Shown here in pieces: positions 8,942-18,673 of a DNA stretch of 64,000 nt; positions within the stretch are counted from its first letter, which is position 1, and each line of letters begins with the position of its first letter. Under the pieces are notes generated by a model. That model had not been told where the DNA came from. It ran no database searches and worked only from the letters and a program-made list of their open reading frames with translations. Source of the stretch: Halobacillus karajensis (GTDB lineage: Bacteria; Bacillota; Bacilli; Bacillales; Halobacillaceae); assembly GCF_900108515.1 (NCBI RefSeq), contig NZ_FNWW01000010.1:1-64000 (forward strand), written 5' to 3'. The position numbers and the translations under genes are program-made.

Positions 8942-9601
8942 ATGAATTGCAATAGAGAAGCAATTGCACTCATGCATAGTTATTTAGATGGAGAATTATA
9001 TAAAGAAGACGAAAGACGACTGAGAGACCATTTACAAAGCTGCCCATCTTGTCAGGAGCATTTCCAGGAATTGAAAAGAACGACGACATTGGTGAAAAAC
9101 GCAACACCCGTGTCTGCACCACCAAGATTTACCGCAAATGTTATGGCGAACTTACCGAAGGAGAAGAAACGGAAGAACTATTTGCGCAAGCTCCAAAGGC
9201 ACCCATTCCTGACAGCTGCGGCGGTATTTTTTATTTTAATGTTCAGTGGAATATTTACAGCCTGGAATCAGGATCAGCAAGTAACCGTTTCGAAACAGGA
9301 GAATCTTGAGATTAGAGACCATACGGTTATTGTTCCTGATGGGGTTACGGTGGAAGGCGATCTTGTTGTAAGAAATGGAGACTTGAGGATAGAGGGTCGA
9401 GTGGATGGTGATATTACCATTATTAATGGGGATATTGTCGAAAGTGATTCTAATAATGAATCCGAATCAGACAATCGACTCGATCGAAATAACCTAAGAG
9501 CTTATTCTGGCGAGCTGACAGAAGTGAACCAAGTGTATGAATGGGTATGGTACCATGCGAAAAAAACATTTAAAGAAATTTTTACTTTTGAGCAGGATTA
9601 G
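8942..9601 (+). CDS. rsiW: Anti-sigma-W factor RsiW
   Basis: 219 residues. The N-terminal cytosolic anti-sigma domain carries the zinc-binding HxxxCxxC motif (about residues 30-39, in HLQSCPSC). One membrane segment follows (about 83-103). The extracytoplasmic part contains a repetitive VEGDLVVRNGDLRIEGRVDGD stretch. RsiW holds SigW inactive until it is cut by PrsW/RasP-type proteases. It is slightly longer than B. subtilis RsiW (208). The ribosome binding site is AAGGAG. A terminator follows, but cdaA lies close behind. Confidence 0.93.
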   Translation: MNCNREAIALMHSYLDGELYKEDERRLRDHLQSCPSCQEHFQELKRTTTLVKNATPVSAPPRFTANVMANLPKEKKRKNYLRKLQRHPFLTAAAVFFILMFSGIFTAWNQDQQVTVSKQENLEIRDHTVIVPDGVTVEGDLVVRNGDLRIEGRVDGDITIINGDIVESDSNNESESDNRLDRNNLRAYSGELTEVNQVYEWVWYHAKKTFKEIFTFEQD

Positions 9602-9607
9602 AACAAG

Positions 9608-9641
9608 CAAGGTGGCTATTTAAAGCTACCTTGTTTTCTTT
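9608..9641 (+). terminator. Terminator of sigW-rsiW
   Basis: CAAGGTGGCT pairs with AGCTACCTTG, followed by TTTTCTTT. Confidence 0.85.
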
Positions 9642-9833
9642 ATATCTAGGAACTTTATATTTTTGTGTTTTTTGTATATGCATAAGAGTGGGGAAAGGTA
9701 CCCTTAGTTTTCTGACCAAAGGCCATTTGTCATTAAAAACGAGTATGGTTTTTCCTTTAACATCCAAAAGGATGAGAACAAACACGGAACTTCTCCCAGG
9801 ACTGGATGTTCATATATATACAGTGGAGTTATG

Positions 9834-9842
9834 TGATATAAT
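9834..9842 (+). promoter_or_regulatory. Extended -10 promoter for cdaA
   Basis: TGATATAAT (9834-9842) is a perfect extended -10 with only a weak -35. It starts 51 bp upstream of cdaA and lies after the rsiW terminator. Confidence 0.6.
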
Positions 9843-9884
9843 GGTAAATGTGAATTTTAAGCTTTATTAAAAGGAAGTGTAGGC

Positions 9885-10697
9885 ATGCTTGATGGGGGAC
9901 TGGATGTTTTAGATTACTTTTTGATTACTGTGGATATCGCCCTTGTCTGGTTTGTTGTATATAAATTAATCATGCTGATCCAGGGGACGAAAGCTGTTCA
10001 GCTTTTGAAGGGAATCTTCGTTATCCTGGGAATATGGTTATTGAGTAATTTATTTGGACTAACCACATTAAGGTGGCTGATGTCACAAGCAATTACATGG
10101 GGCTTTCTCGCTATTATCATCTTGTTTCAGCCGGAACTCAGAAGAGCTCTGGAGCAGCTGGGGCGAGGCAGCTTCTTCAGCAGGAATACGTCAGAGGAAG
10201 AAGGCGCGGAGAAAACGTTGCAAGCCATCATTAAATCATGTAACTATATGGCGAAACGTCGGATTGGTGCATTGATTACGATTGAACGCGATACAGGTAT
10301 GGGAGACTATGTAGAAACAGGGATCCGCGTCGGCGGTCATTTGTCTAGTGAACTTCTGACGAATATATTCATACCCAATACACCACTCCACGATGGAGCG
10401 GTCATACTTAAAAATGATGAAATTGTTGCTGCCGCTTGTTACCTTCCTCTTTCGGAGAGCCCGTTTATTTCTAAAGAACTAGGAACAAGACACAGGGCAG
10501 CGATGGGAATAAGTGAGGTTACGGATGCATTAACCATTGTCGTATCTGAAGAGACAGGAGCGATTTCCTGTACGAAGAACGGCGAACTGCACAGGGACCT
10601 CGATCAAGTGAAACTTGAGGAGATGTTACGCACGGAATTGGATTACTCCGCCCCTGCGGTAAAAAGCTGGAACTGGAGGGGGAAGAAGAATGGATAA
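9885..10697 (+). CDS. cdaA: Diadenylate cyclase CdaA (c-di-AMP synthase)
   Basis: 270 residues. Three N-terminal membrane segments (about 8-95) are followed by a DAC domain. The two catalytic motifs are present: DGA (in LHDGAVILKND) and RHR (in GTRHRAAMGISE). The enzyme joins two ATP molecules into the essential messenger c-di-AMP, which controls potassium and osmolyte transport and cell-wall homeostasis. The start ATG follows AAAAGGAAGTGTAGGC. The gene overlaps cdaR by 8 nt, which suggests translational coupling. Confidence 0.97.
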   Translation: MLDGGLDVLDYFLITVDIALVWFVVYKLIMLIQGTKAVQLLKGIFVILGIWLLSNLFGLTTLRWLMSQAITWGFLAIIILFQPELRRALEQLGRGSFFSRNTSEEEGAEKTLQAIIKSCNYMAKRRIGALITIERDTGMGDYVETGIRVGGHLSSELLTNIFIPNTPLHDGAVILKNDEIVAAACYLPLSESPFISKELGTRHRAAMGISEVTDALTIVVSEETGAISCTKNGELHRDLDQVKLEEMLRTELDYSAPAVKSWNWRGKKNG

Positions 10698-11697
10698 TTG
10701 GTTCAGGAGTGTATGGTTTATAAGGATTATATCCCTGATGCTGGCTGGGTTGCTTTGGGTGACAGTGAATGTAGAAGATAATATGGACTCAGACTCCTTA
10801 TTTTTTAACCAGTCATCCTCAGATGTGGAAGTCATTGAAAATATCCCGCTTGAAATTCGGTTTGATAGTGCGGAATATGTTGTGAGTGGAATTCCTCAGG
10901 AAGTATCCGTGTCCGTGGAAGGGCCGACATCCGCTGTCGCCCCTGTGGCAAGACAGAAGAACTTTACGGTTTATGTTGACCTTAACGGTCTTGGTCCGGG
11001 AACCCATGAAGTTTCACTCCAGCATTCCGGAATCTCTAATCAGCTGGCGGTTACCCTCGATCCAAAAAACATTGAAGTGACTATAGAAGAAAAAGTAACT
11101 CAGGACCATGAAGTGAACATTGATTATAGTAATCAGCGAAATTTAGATGCTAATTTGGAATTGGGGGAACCTGATGTCAGTCCACAAGAAGTGTCCATCA
11201 CAGGCGCATCTTCAGTTATTGAACGAGTGGCTTCTGTGAAAGCGATCATCGATGTCGGAGAGGCTACGGAATCAATAGAAGCTCAGGAAGCTCCTGTAAA
11301 GGTTTATGATAATCAAGGAAATGAACTAAATGTACTGGTGGAGCCGACAGCTGTAAATGTGGATGTACCGATTACAAAGCGAATGAAAAGTGTACCTATC
11401 AATGTAGTGCCCCGTGGGGGAAATACAGAAGGAGTACTTATAGAATCCGTCAGCACAGAGACTGAAGAAGTGACCATATCGGGGCCGCAGGAAGTCCTTG
11501 ATGAAATTGATGAATTACCGGAAGTGCCGGTGGATGTTTCTGAAATCACCGAGGATCAAACGGTAGAAGTAGATATCCCGCTTCCAGAAGGTGCTACTTC
11601 CGTGGACCCTGAAACAATCGATGTAGATGTCGAAGTTGGAAAGGGTGACGGAGAAGACCAAGCTTCGGAAGGTGACGGGAACAGTACAGAAGAATAG
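10690..11697 (+). CDS. cdaR: CdaA regulator CdaR (YbbR-domain protein)
   Basis: 335 residues: one N-terminal membrane anchor (about 8-25), then repeated YbbR beta domains exposed outside the membrane, and an acidic tail. CdaR binds CdaA and modulates c-di-AMP synthesis. The ATG lies inside the end of cdaA, in a different frame. glmM follows 50 nt later. The domain repeats contain many Val-Glu-Val and Pro-x-x-Val patterns typical of YbbR. Confidence 0.93.
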   Translation: MDNWFRSVWFIRIISLMLAGLLWVTVNVEDNMDSDSLFFNQSSSDVEVIENIPLEIRFDSAEYVVSGIPQEVSVSVEGPTSAVAPVARQKNFTVYVDLNGLGPGTHEVSLQHSGISNQLAVTLDPKNIEVTIEEKVTQDHEVNIDYSNQRNLDANLELGEPDVSPQEVSITGASSVIERVASVKAIIDVGEATESIEAQEAPVKVYDNQGNELNVLVEPTAVNVDVPITKRMKSVPINVVPRGGNTEGVLIESVSTETEEVTISGPQEVLDEIDELPEVPVDVSEITEDQTVEVDIPLPEGATSVDPETIDVDVEVGKGDGEDQASEGDGNSTEE

Positions 11698-11747
11698 TAA
11701 AGAATGGACATCAACATAGAAATGGAAAGAACAGAAAGAGAGGTCGA

Positions 11748-13103
11748 ATGATTATGGGTAAATATTTTGGAACTGACGGCGTCCGAGGGATCGCCAATAA
11801 GGAATTAACTCCAGAACTTGCATTTAAATTAGGTCGTTATGGCGGCTACGTCGTAACGAAAGGTGTCGAGCGGCCGAAGGTATTAATCGGTCGTGACACA
11901 AGAATTTCTGGTGAAATGCTCGAAGGAGCCCTGGCAGCTGGTTTGCTGTCCATCGGGGCAGAAGTGATGCGTCTGGGTGTTATCTCTACACCTGGAGTAG
12001 CCTTTTTGACCAAAGCTCTTCAGGCGGAAGCGGGAATTATGATTTCTGCTTCTCACAATCCAGTAGAAGATAATGGGATCAAATTCTTCGGCCCGGATGG
12101 TTTTAAGTTGTCGGATGAACAAGAGCAGGAAATCGAAGCCCTGATCGATGCTGAACAGGATGATCTGCCTCGTCCTTCAGGTTCAGACCTTGGCCAGATC
12201 AATGATTATTTCGAAGGGTGTCAAAAATATCTACAGCATTTGAAACAGACAGTTGATTATGATTTCGAAGGGCTTCGTATTGCTCTTGATTGTGCCCATG
12301 GAGCTACGTCATCACTGGCTTCCCATCTGTTTGCAGATCTGGAAGCAGATATCTCATCAATCGGGTCTTCCCCTGATGGTTTGAATATTAATGACGGCGT
12401 AGGTTCGACACATCCTGAACCTTTACAGGAACTTGTGAAGGAGAAAAAAGCAGATGTTGGACTAGCTTTTGATGGGGATGGCGACCGTTTGATTGCCGTT
12501 GATGAAAAAGGAAATATTGTAGACGGTGACAAGATCATGTACATATGTGCTAAACATATGAATGAGAGCGGGACGTTGAATCATTCAACGGTTGTATCAA
12601 CAGTCATGAGTAACCTAGGGTTTTATAAGGCAGTCGAATCCAATGGTATGAAGAGTGATAAAACAGCTGTTGGTGACCGTTATGTTATGGAAGAGATGCG
12701 CCGTGGAGGATATAACCTTGGTGGAGAGCAATCTGGCCACATCATTTTCCTTGATCACAACACAACTGGAGATGGCATGCTGTCAGCACTGCAACTGGTT
12801 AATGTCATGAAAGAAACAGGTAAACCACTTTCTGAGCTTGCTGGTGAAATGAAGAAGTTCCCGCAAGTATTGAAAAACGTGCGTGTTATTGATAAGGATA
12901 AAGTTCAAACTCATCCCCGCATTCAGGAAGCTATTCAGGCTGTTGAAGAAGAAATGGGAGAGAGTGGGCGCGTACTTGTACGACCGTCCGGAACAGAACC
13001 TCTAGTCCGTATTATGGTCGAAGCACCAACAGAGGAACAATGTGAAGAGTATTGTAATAAAGTAGTCCAAGTGGTTGAGGAAGAGCTTGGTTTGAAAGAA
13101 TAA
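11748..13103 (+). CDS. glmM: Phosphoglucosamine mutase
   Basis: 451 residues. Converts glucosamine-6-phosphate to glucosamine-1-phosphate for UDP-GlcNAc. The phosphoserine lies in ISASHNP (about residue 101). The Mg2+ loop is DGDGDR (about 242), and the phosphate-binding loop near the end is RPSGTEP. Two starts are possible: ATG 11748 (4 nt after GAGAGG-T) and ATG 11754, which gives the canonical [10 protein letters not shown]-terminus. CdaA, CdaR and GlmM are known partners in Firmicutes. Confidence 0.96.
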   Translation: MIMGKYFGTDGVRGIANKELTPELAFKLGRYGGYVVTKGVERPKVLIGRDTRISGEMLEGALAAGLLSIGAEVMRLGVISTPGVAFLTKALQAEAGIMISASHNPVEDNGIKFFGPDGFKLSDEQEQEIEALIDAEQDDLPRPSGSDLGQINDYFEGCQKYLQHLKQTVDYDFEGLRIALDCAHGATSSLASHLFADLEADISSIGSSPDGLNINDGVGSTHPEPLQELVKEKKADVGLAFDGDGDRLIAVDEKGNIVDGDKIMYICAKHMNESGTLNHSTVVSTVMSNLGFYKAVESNGMKSDKTAVGDRYVMEEMRRGGYNLGGEQSGHIIFLDHNTTGDGMLSALQLVNVMKETGKPLSELAGEMKKFPQVLKNVRVIDKDKVQTHPRIQEAIQAVEEEMGESGRVLVRPSGTEPLVRIMVEAPTEEQCEEYCNKVVQVVEEELGLKE

Positions 13104-13175
13104 AGTATGGTATGGAAGCGCAGGCTGCACATGGTGTCGGTCTGCGCATATCCTATTACAGAGCTCTTACATTTA

Positions 13176-13188
13176 TGTAACGGTTACA
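13176..13188 (+). promoter_or_regulatory. 13-bp dyad upstream of the glmS promoter
   Basis: TGTAAC-G-GTTACA is a perfect inverted repeat ending 8 bp before the -35 element. It may be an operator; no binding protein is recognised. A related but imperfect TGTAAGTGGTTACA lies after glmS near 15524. Confidence 0.35.
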
Positions 13189-13195
13189 ATTTTTA

Positions 13196-13224
13196 TTGAC
13201 CGGCGATAGTGGGCTGTGTAAAAT
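13196..13224 (+). promoter_or_regulatory. Sigma-A promoter of glmS
   Basis: TTGACC (13196-13201), 17 bp, TAAAAT (13219-13224). Transcription would start about 115 nt upstream of the ribozyme. Confidence 0.8.
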
Positions 13225-13344
13225 GGAAAATGTCCTTGGAAAATTTGTCGAAGTCAAGTTTTAGTAGGCATCTAACTGGGTAATAGACAAAAGGACTTTA
13301 TTTTGAAATAGCTAAGGAGGATAGAGGTTATCCATTATTATAAA

Positions 13345-13503
13345 GCGCCAGGACTGTGTAGGCGGACGCAAGCTGCACAGTTGACGAGGTGGAGGTTCAT
13401 CGAGTTTTCGGCGGATGCCTCCCGGTTGCTGCACTTCAACCGAATGTCCCAATGTAAAACAGAAAGGCGACTTTCTGAACAAAACATTAAGGACGAAGTG
13501 ACT
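13345..13503 (+). ncRNA. glmS ribozyme-riboswitch
   Basis: The conserved core is clear: AGCGCCAG at the cleavage site (cut expected between 13344 and 13345), GTTGACGAGGTGGAG, ATCGAG-TTTTCGGCGGATG and CCTCCCGGTTG, then the P3/P4 hairpins. Glucosamine-6-phosphate bound as cofactor triggers self-cleavage, and the 5'-hydroxyl RNA is then degraded. It lies 90 nt upstream of glmS. The 3' boundary is approximate. Confidence 0.95.
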
Positions 13504-13592
13504 GTAAAGTTTTATTACGGGAGAGGGGCAGCGAACAGCCCCTGAAATTGGATGATTCGTTTGCCCTTCTTACCTAGAGGAGGACGACAATT

Positions 13593-15395
13593 ATGTGTGG
13601 AATTGTAGGATATATTGGACAGGAAGATACAAAAGAAATTTTATTGAATGGTTTGGAAAAACTTGAATACCGTGGATATGATTCAGCGGGTATTGCTACA
13701 CTTAATAATGATGGTGTTCAAGTAACGAAAGTTAAAGGCCGGATAGCTTCATTAAGAGAAGCCGTTGATGAAAATGTGAAAGCGACTCTTGGCATCGGGC
13801 ACACGCGCTGGGCGACCCACGGGGTACCAAGCAAAGAGAATGCGCACCCTCACCAAAGTACATCAGGGCGTTTCACAATTGTTCACAATGGTGTTATTGA
13901 GAACTATGTGGACGTTCGTGATGAATACTTGAACGGGATTGAGTTCAAGAGTGAAACGGATACGGAGATCATCGTTCAATTAATAGAAGTGTTAAACACT
14001 GAATTAAATGACGTAGCTTCAGCTTTCCGTAAAGCCGTTGAACTACTGACGGGTTCTTATGCGATCGCTTTAATTGATCGTGAAAATGAAGATACGATTT
14101 ACGTTGCCAAGAATAAGAGTCCATTGCTAGTTGGAATCGGCGATGACTTCAATGTGGTAGCAAGTGATTCTATGGCCGCCCTTCACGTAACTGATCAATT
14201 CCTAGAACTTATGGACAAAGAAACAGTCATTGTACGTCGTGACGGTGTAGAGATACAGAAGCTTGATGGTACGAGTGTAGAGCGAGAGCCGTTCACGGCA
14301 GAGCTTGACACCACAGATATTGAAAAAGGAACGTATCCTCACTTCATGTTGAAAGAAATTGACGAGCAGCCTTTTGTTATTCGTAAAATCATTCAAGAGT
14401 ACCAAAATGAAAAGGATGAAATTAAACTCGACCCTGAAATCCGTGAAGCGATGAAAGCTTGTGATCGTATTTATATTATCGCTGCAGGAACAAGTTATCA
14501 TGCCGGACTTTTAGGTAAACAGTTTATAGAGAAACTGGCGAATATCCCTGTGGAAGTTCATGTAGCTAGTGAATTCTCTTATAATATGCCACTTCTATCT
14601 GAGAAACCATTGTTTGTATATATCTCTCAGAGTGGTGAAACGGCAGACAGCCGTTCTGTCCTTGTTCAAACGAAAGAACTTGGTCACCCGGCACTGACCC
14701 TTACAAATGTGCCAGGATCTACCCTTTCCCGGGAAGCGGATTTTACAATGCACTTACATGCAGGCCCTGAAATTGCTGTAGCTTCAACAAAAGCCTATAC
14801 AGCTCAAATGGCTGTACTTGCTATTCTTGCCGTAGATACAGCCCGTGCTAAAGGAATCAAGCTGGACTTTGACCCAATGCAGGAGCTTGGAATAGTGGCT
14901 AGCGCAATGGAAGCCTTGACTGACCAAAAGGAACAGTTGGAAGAGTTGGCGCGTAACTATCTTTCTACAACTCGCAACTGCTTCTTCATCGGCCGCGGAA
15001 TCGATTATTATGTCGGATTAGAAGGTTCTTTGAAATTGAAAGAAATCTCCTACATTCAGGCTGAAGGATTTGCCGGCGGGGAATTGAAGCATGGTACTAT
15101 CGCTCTTATTGAAGACGGTACGCCTGTAATTGCCCTTGCGACACAGGAAAACGTCAACTACTCTATCCGTGGAAACGTTCAAGAAGTTGAAGCGCGTGGA
15201 GCAAACAGTATGATCATTAGTATGAAAGGTCTAGATAAAGAAGGCGATGCATTTGTTATTCCGCATGTGCATGATTTAATGACACCTCTAGTGTCTGTCC
15301 TTCCGTTGCAGCTGATTTCTTACTATGCTGCGCTTCATCGTGATTGTGATGTTGATAAGCCACGGAACCTTGCGAAAAGTGTAACCGTGGAGTAA
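13593..15395 (+). CDS. glmS: Glutamine-fructose-6-phosphate transaminase (isomerizing)
   Basis: 600 residues, the usual length. Makes glucosamine-6-phosphate from fructose-6-phosphate and glutamine. The N-terminal glutaminase uses Cys2 (MCGIVGYIG), with HTRWATHG near residue 71. Two SIS domains (about 290-420 and 460-590) bind the sugar phosphate; examples are SQSGETADS and the C-terminal KSVTVE. The ribosome binding site is AGAGGAGGACGACAATT. Expression is controlled by the upstream ribozyme. Confidence 0.98.
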   Translation: MCGIVGYIGQEDTKEILLNGLEKLEYRGYDSAGIATLNNDGVQVTKVKGRIASLREAVDENVKATLGIGHTRWATHGVPSKENAHPHQSTSGRFTIVHNGVIENYVDVRDEYLNGIEFKSETDTEIIVQLIEVLNTELNDVASAFRKAVELLTGSYAIALIDRENEDTIYVAKNKSPLLVGIGDDFNVVASDSMAALHVTDQFLELMDKETVIVRRDGVEIQKLDGTSVEREPFTAELDTTDIEKGTYPHFMLKEIDEQPFVIRKIIQEYQNEKDEIKLDPEIREAMKACDRIYIIAAGTSYHAGLLGKQFIEKLANIPVEVHVASEFSYNMPLLSEKPLFVYISQSGETADSRSVLVQTKELGHPALTLTNVPGSTLSREADFTMHLHAGPEIAVASTKAYTAQMAVLAILAVDTARAKGIKLDFDPMQELGIVASAMEALTDQKEQLEELARNYLSTTRNCFFIGRGIDYYVGLEGSLKLKEISYIQAEGFAGGELKHGTIALIEDGTPVIALATQENVNYSIRGNVQEVEARGANSMIISMKGLDKEGDAFVIPHVHDLMTPLVSVLPLQLISYYAALHRDCDVDKPRNLAKSVTVE

Positions 15396-15454
15396 GTCGT
15401 AAAAGAATGAAACAGTCGTTGTTAAAAGACAGCGAAGTTGAAAACTGAACATCT

Positions 15455-15497
15455 TATAAAAAAGCAGACATCCAGGTAAGGATGTCTGCTTTTTTGT
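15455..15497 (+). terminator. glmS terminator
   Basis: AAAAAGCAGACATCC pairs perfectly with GGATGTCTGCTTTTT around AGGTAA. Confidence 0.93.
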
Positions 15498-15562
15498 ATA
15501 AGGATGTAGAAAACGATTGTTATGTAAGTGGTTACAGAGTGAAAGAAATTGTTTAAGGAGGT

Positions 15563-15700
15563 ATGAGCATTCATTTTACGCATATCTCCTTAGCTGTTTT
15601 TCAGTTTTCTCTTATATTCATGACGCGATTTTGGGAATGGATTAAAATTCAGATTGATTGGCATATGTCCAACTCAAGGTTGGACCCTTATCCGGAATGA
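15563..15700 (+). CDS. Possible 45-residue small ORF with occluded ribosome binding site
   Basis: ATG at 15563 opens a 45-codon frame (MSIHFTHISLAVF..., with RFWEW and a short hydrophobic centre) directly after AAGGAGGT. That spacing is too short for normal initiation. The SD and start codon lie in one arm of a 12-bp stem (15554-15565 with 15581-15592). The reading could be chance. No family is recognised. Confidence 0.2.
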   Translation: MSIHFTHISLAVFQFSLIFMTRFWEWIKIQIDWHMSNSRLDPYPE

Positions 15701-15782
15701 GTCGTGTTTGATTTTAGGGGATAAGGGAAAAGAGGGCGTGGAAATCTCTTCGTAACACGCAAAGTCCAATTTCTAAAAAAGT

Positions 15783-16031
15783 TTATGATTTTATCGTTGG
15801 CCTTTCTAATGTCCGTACTTCCTCTTCAATTGAGGAATACTGTTGTTCTAAAACTTTGATCGCATCATTAACAGCATTGTTGTAAAAGTGTGGGGCAAGA
15901 GAGCTTTGAAAAAAGTTTAGGACCTTTTCAGCAGCAAATGATGAAATCTCTTCATCTCTTTCGTTTAGGAAAAATTGCTGAATCTCTTCTATCATTATTC
16001 TACGTTGCTCTTTAGGAATATTAAATAACAT
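15783..16031 (-). CDS. DUF2164 domain-containing protein
   Basis: An 82-residue cytosolic protein with the family pattern of an N-terminal Pro-Lys-Glu segment, then EEIQQFFLNERDEEISSFAAEKVLNFF and the FYN-AVNDA block. The function is unknown. A GTG three codons earlier gives a longer frame but overlaps the SD. AAAAGGAG lies 8 nt upstream of the ATG at 16031, so that start is preferred. It is a lone gene, convergent with glmS. Confidence 0.75.
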   Translation of the reverse strand: MLFNIPKEQRRIMIEEIQQFFLNERDEEISSFAAEKVLNFFQSSLAPHFYNNAVNDAIKVLEQQYSSIEEEVRTLERPTIKS

Positions 16032-16183
16032 TTCACTCACTCCTTTTAAATCTCCACAAGAGTATTATACACTTGGAAAGTTCTATAATGATAGACTTTA
16101 AACTTTGGTGATTTTATGTACAAATAATACTTGTTTATATTAATTCCCCACCCGGGGGTTTTTAAGGAATTTAGATTTCTTAT

Positions 16184-16217
16184 GTAAAAAAGGAACGTCC
16201 AAATTGGACGTTCCTTA
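16184..16217 (-). terminator. Terminator of the rodA-type gene
   Basis: AAGGAACGTCCAA pairs with TTGGACGTTCCTT. The T run lies on the minus-strand 3' side. Confidence 0.92.
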
Positions 16218-16301
16218 ACCATTTGTTGTACCCAAGGCGTAATGAAAGTTTAATCCCAACAGAAATCGCCCTGTACAACTGTCATAGTCTCTGAAGCTTT
16301 T

Positions 16302-17450
16302 TTATTTCCCAAACATATAGGTTTTATGATGATACGAAATCGAAAAGGCGACTCCCAGGGCCATTAAGTTTCCGAGTAAAGCACTCCCCCCATAACTGAT
16401 AAATGGAAGGGGTATACCTGTAATCGGAAGCAATTGAACAGACATTCCGATGTTTTGGAAGACGTGGAACGCGATCATAGTGATGATCCCGACCATTACA
16501 TAGGTACTGTAATCACTGTTGGCTTTAAAAGCGATGGTTGTAAAACGATAAATCAATAAGAAGAAGAGGATAATGACGATACAAGAGCCCAGGAACCCAT
16601 ATTCTTCTGCAATGATACTAAAGATAAAGTCCGTTTGGGCTTCCGGCAAATAAACTTCACGTTCTCCAAATCCCTTTCCATAAAGCTGACCTGAACCGAT
16701 GGCTCTCATTGCCTTTACAAGGTGGTAACCAGAAGAATCTTCATATTTAGTTGGCTGAAACCAAGAATAGATTCTTCCTAGTTGGTACTCTTTTACACCT
16801 AAATAACGATCCAAAAGCTCCGGGGCCTTGAGGGCTAACCAAATGATCCCTGTCCCAAGAGCGGAAATAACCGTGAAAATGGGTAAAATGATTTTCCATT
16901 GGATTCCTGAAATGAGGACGAAACCAGCCAAGATGGCGAGGAAGACGAGTCCTGTACCAAGGTCAGGCTGCTGCATGATGAGCAGAAAAGGCAGTCCTGT
17001 CGCAGCTCCTAATTTTAGAAGAAGGAGCATGTCCATTTTGAATGACGATATATGTTTATTATTGTGTTCGACTGATATTCTTCCCAGTACAAGAATGGTG
17101 AACACTTTCACTAGCTCGGCGGGCTGTAAGGATAAGCCAGGAAGAGCGAACCAACTTTTTTGTCCTTTAATAACAGGTGCTATGGATGGTGGAGCAAGGA
17201 TAAGCGCGATTAATAAAATAATCCCGAATCCGTATAAGTACCAGCTGATTTTCTTGAAGTCTTCAGGATCGACAAGAAGCATAAAGCCTATCAGAATTCC
17301 GCCGACACCGTACCAGACTAACTGTTTGAGTACAAAGTTGTCATTATATTGAGTGCTTTGTTGAGCACTAAAAAGAGCGACTGAGCTGACGGCTATGAAA
17401 CAACAAATAATAAAAAAGAGCTGCCAATCGAATCTTTCTTCAAATTTCAT
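16302..17450 (-). CDS. rodA: FtsW/RodA/SpoVE (SEDS) peptidoglycan polymerase, RodA type
   Basis: 382 residues with about ten membrane segments. SEDS proteins polymerise lipid II into glycan strands with a partner class B PBP. Signature blocks are present: GQKSWFALPGLSLQPAEL (about 93-110), QPDLGTG (about 160), the catalytic-loop region GKGFGEREVYLPEAQTDFIFS (about 255-275) and PLPFISYGGSA near the end. The GRISVEHNN and RAIGSGQL features favour RodA over FtsW. The start codon has no ideal SD: GAGAGG lies 14 nt upstream. No PBP gene is adjacent. Confidence 0.85.
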   Translation of the reverse strand: MKFEERFDWQLFFIICCFIAVSSVALFSAQQSTQYNDNFVLKQLVWYGVGGILIGFMLLVDPEDFKKISWYLYGFGIILLIALILAPPSIAPVIKGQKSWFALPGLSLQPAELVKVFTILVLGRISVEHNNKHISSFKMDMLLLLKLGAATGLPFLLIMQQPDLGTGLVFLAILAGFVLISGIQWKIILPIFTVISALGTGIIWLALKAPELLDRYLGVKEYQLGRIYSWFQPTKYEDSSGYHLVKAMRAIGSGQLYGKGFGEREVYLPEAQTDFIFSIIAEEYGFLGSCIVIILFFLLIYRFTTIAFKANSDYSTYVMVGIITMIAFHVFQNIGMSVQLLPITGIPLPFISYGGSALLGNLMALGVAFSISYHHKTYMFGK

Positions 17451-17646
17451 TTTTGGTTATACATCCTCTCATGTTAGCAAGGGCATCAAAAAAGCATGCT
17501 GATGACTATTATAAGCACATGTCATTCATTTGAAAAGTAACCTTTTGCTTATAGTTCAATTATAAGGTATTTATCTATGTAAATGGGGGTAAATCATAAG
17601 TACTGGAACATAATTGATCCATTTTTCAGCGAGAGGGTAATTTAAA

Positions 17647-17751
17647 ATGATTTTTTACCATGCTGATATAGATGGAGTTTATAAAAAATCAAAAAACCAC
17701 CACACAAATATGGTGATGGAAAGAATAGAAGTCTTCCTTAAAAACAGGTGA
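17647..17751 (+). CDS. Possible 34-residue small protein
   Basis: ATG at 17647 follows AGAGGGTAATTTAAA. The frame encodes a mixed polar peptide (MIFYHADIDGVY..., ending FLKNR). It converges on and overlaps the 3' end of the phospholipase A2-like gene by 14 nt and spans that gene's terminator hairpin. No homologue is recognised. Real expression is uncertain. Confidence 0.25.
   Translation: MIFYHADIDGVYKKSKNHHTNMVMERIEVFLKNR
17689..17720 (-). terminator. Terminator of the phospholipase A2-like gene
   Basis: On the minus strand CATCACC pairs with GGTGGTT around about 10 nt and is followed by TTTTTTGATTTTTTAT. Confidence 0.7.
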
Positions 17752-18022
17752 AGAACCGCTGGACTTTCATATATTTGTATAGAGACCTGGCGTGGCGCCC
17801 CTCAAGGGTATAGGGGTTTTGTAATTGTTCCAGTCTATTTATGAAAGCAAGGTCACATGCGCAATAATCTCTATGGTATCGGTAGCATTCGTCGTGAGCT
17901 TTACAAGCAGCATCGACAGCATTAACGGGGGTTCCTGGCCCGCTGCACCATGGCCCGCAGTATTTATAGCCTGGAAAAACACAAAATTTTGGTCTGCGGA
18001 CAGGTTCTCTTCTTCTGTACAT
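17738..18022 (-). CDS. Small phospholipase A2-like protein (parvovirus VP1-like fold)
   Basis: A 94-residue protein with two PLA2 hallmarks: a Ca2+-loop-like YCGPWCSGPG (about 20-29) and the catalytic helix CKAHDECYRYH with the His-Asp pair, followed by YCACDLAF, which carries the second conserved Asp. Similar small proteins in Bacillus are annotated as parvovirus coat VP1-like. Members of this superfamily hydrolyse the sn-2 acyl bond of phospholipids. Activity here is inferred only. No signal peptide is present, and the N-terminus is Arg-rich. An in-frame TTG at 18040 is rejected because GGGAGGAG lies between it and ATG 18022. The location on the spore or in the cytosol is unknown. Confidence 0.7.
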   Translation of the reverse strand: MYRRREPVRRPKFCVFPGYKYCGPWCSGPGTPVNAVDAACKAHDECYRYHRDYCACDLAFINRLEQLQNPYTLEGRHARSLYKYMKVQRFFTCF

Positions 18023-18162
18023 TTCCTTCTCCTCCCTCAAAAAGATTAACTGAGAATAGTATATGAAGAGGAAGGTACTTCGGTTGGGTTTTATCCTTCC
18101 ATAAGTTTATTAAAAATTTCAATGGGATAAATACTAACCAACAACGAAAAGGAGGAGATACG

Positions 18163-18489
18163 ATGGCACACGAAAAATATCAAGATTTAATTCAGAAGCT
18201 CCATGAGTGTATGGAAGCATGTAACCATTGTTATGATGCATGCCTGCAAGAAGAGGACGTGAAAATGATGACAGCGTGCATTCGTACAGATCGCGAATGT
18301 GCAGATATTTGCGGATATTTAGAACAAGCGATCTCCAGGAATTCTCCATTCGTTTCTGAGTTGGCAGGTGTATGTGCAACAATATGCCAAGCTTGTGGCG
18401 ATGAATGTAAGAAACATGATCACCAGCATTGTCAGGATTGTGCGCAAGCTTGCTATGAGTGTGCGGAAGCTTGTAAGAAAATAGCATAG
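18163..18489 (+). CDS. Cytosolic four-helix-bundle copper-storage protein (Csp/DUF326 type)
   Basis: 108 residues with 16 cysteines spread as CxxxC and CxxC pairs along predicted helices (HECMEACNHCYDAC, TICQACGDEC, CQDCAQACYECAEAC), plus a His-rich loop KKHDHQHC. This pattern is typical of Csp3-like proteins such as YhjQ, which fill a four-helix core with Cu(I). No signal peptide is present, so it is cytosolic. The ribosome binding site is AAAGGAGGAGATACG. It stands alone just before the arsenic operon. Confidence 0.88.
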   Translation: MAHEKYQDLIQKLHECMEACNHCYDACLQEEDVKMMTACIRTDRECADICGYLEQAISRNSPFVSELAGVCATICQACGDECKKHDHQHCQDCAQACYECAEACKKIA

Positions 18490-18500
18490 CTCAGGAGATA

Positions 18501-18534
18501 GAACGCCCCATATTTAATGGGGGGTTCTTTTTAA
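18501..18534 (+). terminator. Terminator of the copper-storage gene
   Basis: GAACGCCCCAT pairs with ATGGGGGGTTC, followed by TTTTT. Confidence 0.9.
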
Positions 18535-18673
18535 TAGATTCGGAAATTGTAAACTTTAAAGAGGGGAAAGCATTGATCGAAGGATGGTGAATCCAGGTTT
18601 GAATTATAAAGAAATCTTTATGTGTATGAAGGTAGCTTGGGCAAGACGTTTAAGTTTTGCTCATAAAAAGCTC

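Noticed and set aside
16828-17352. 174-codon plus-strand frame inside the rodA-type gene
   Set aside because: Antisense to a convincing membrane protein and without an SD.
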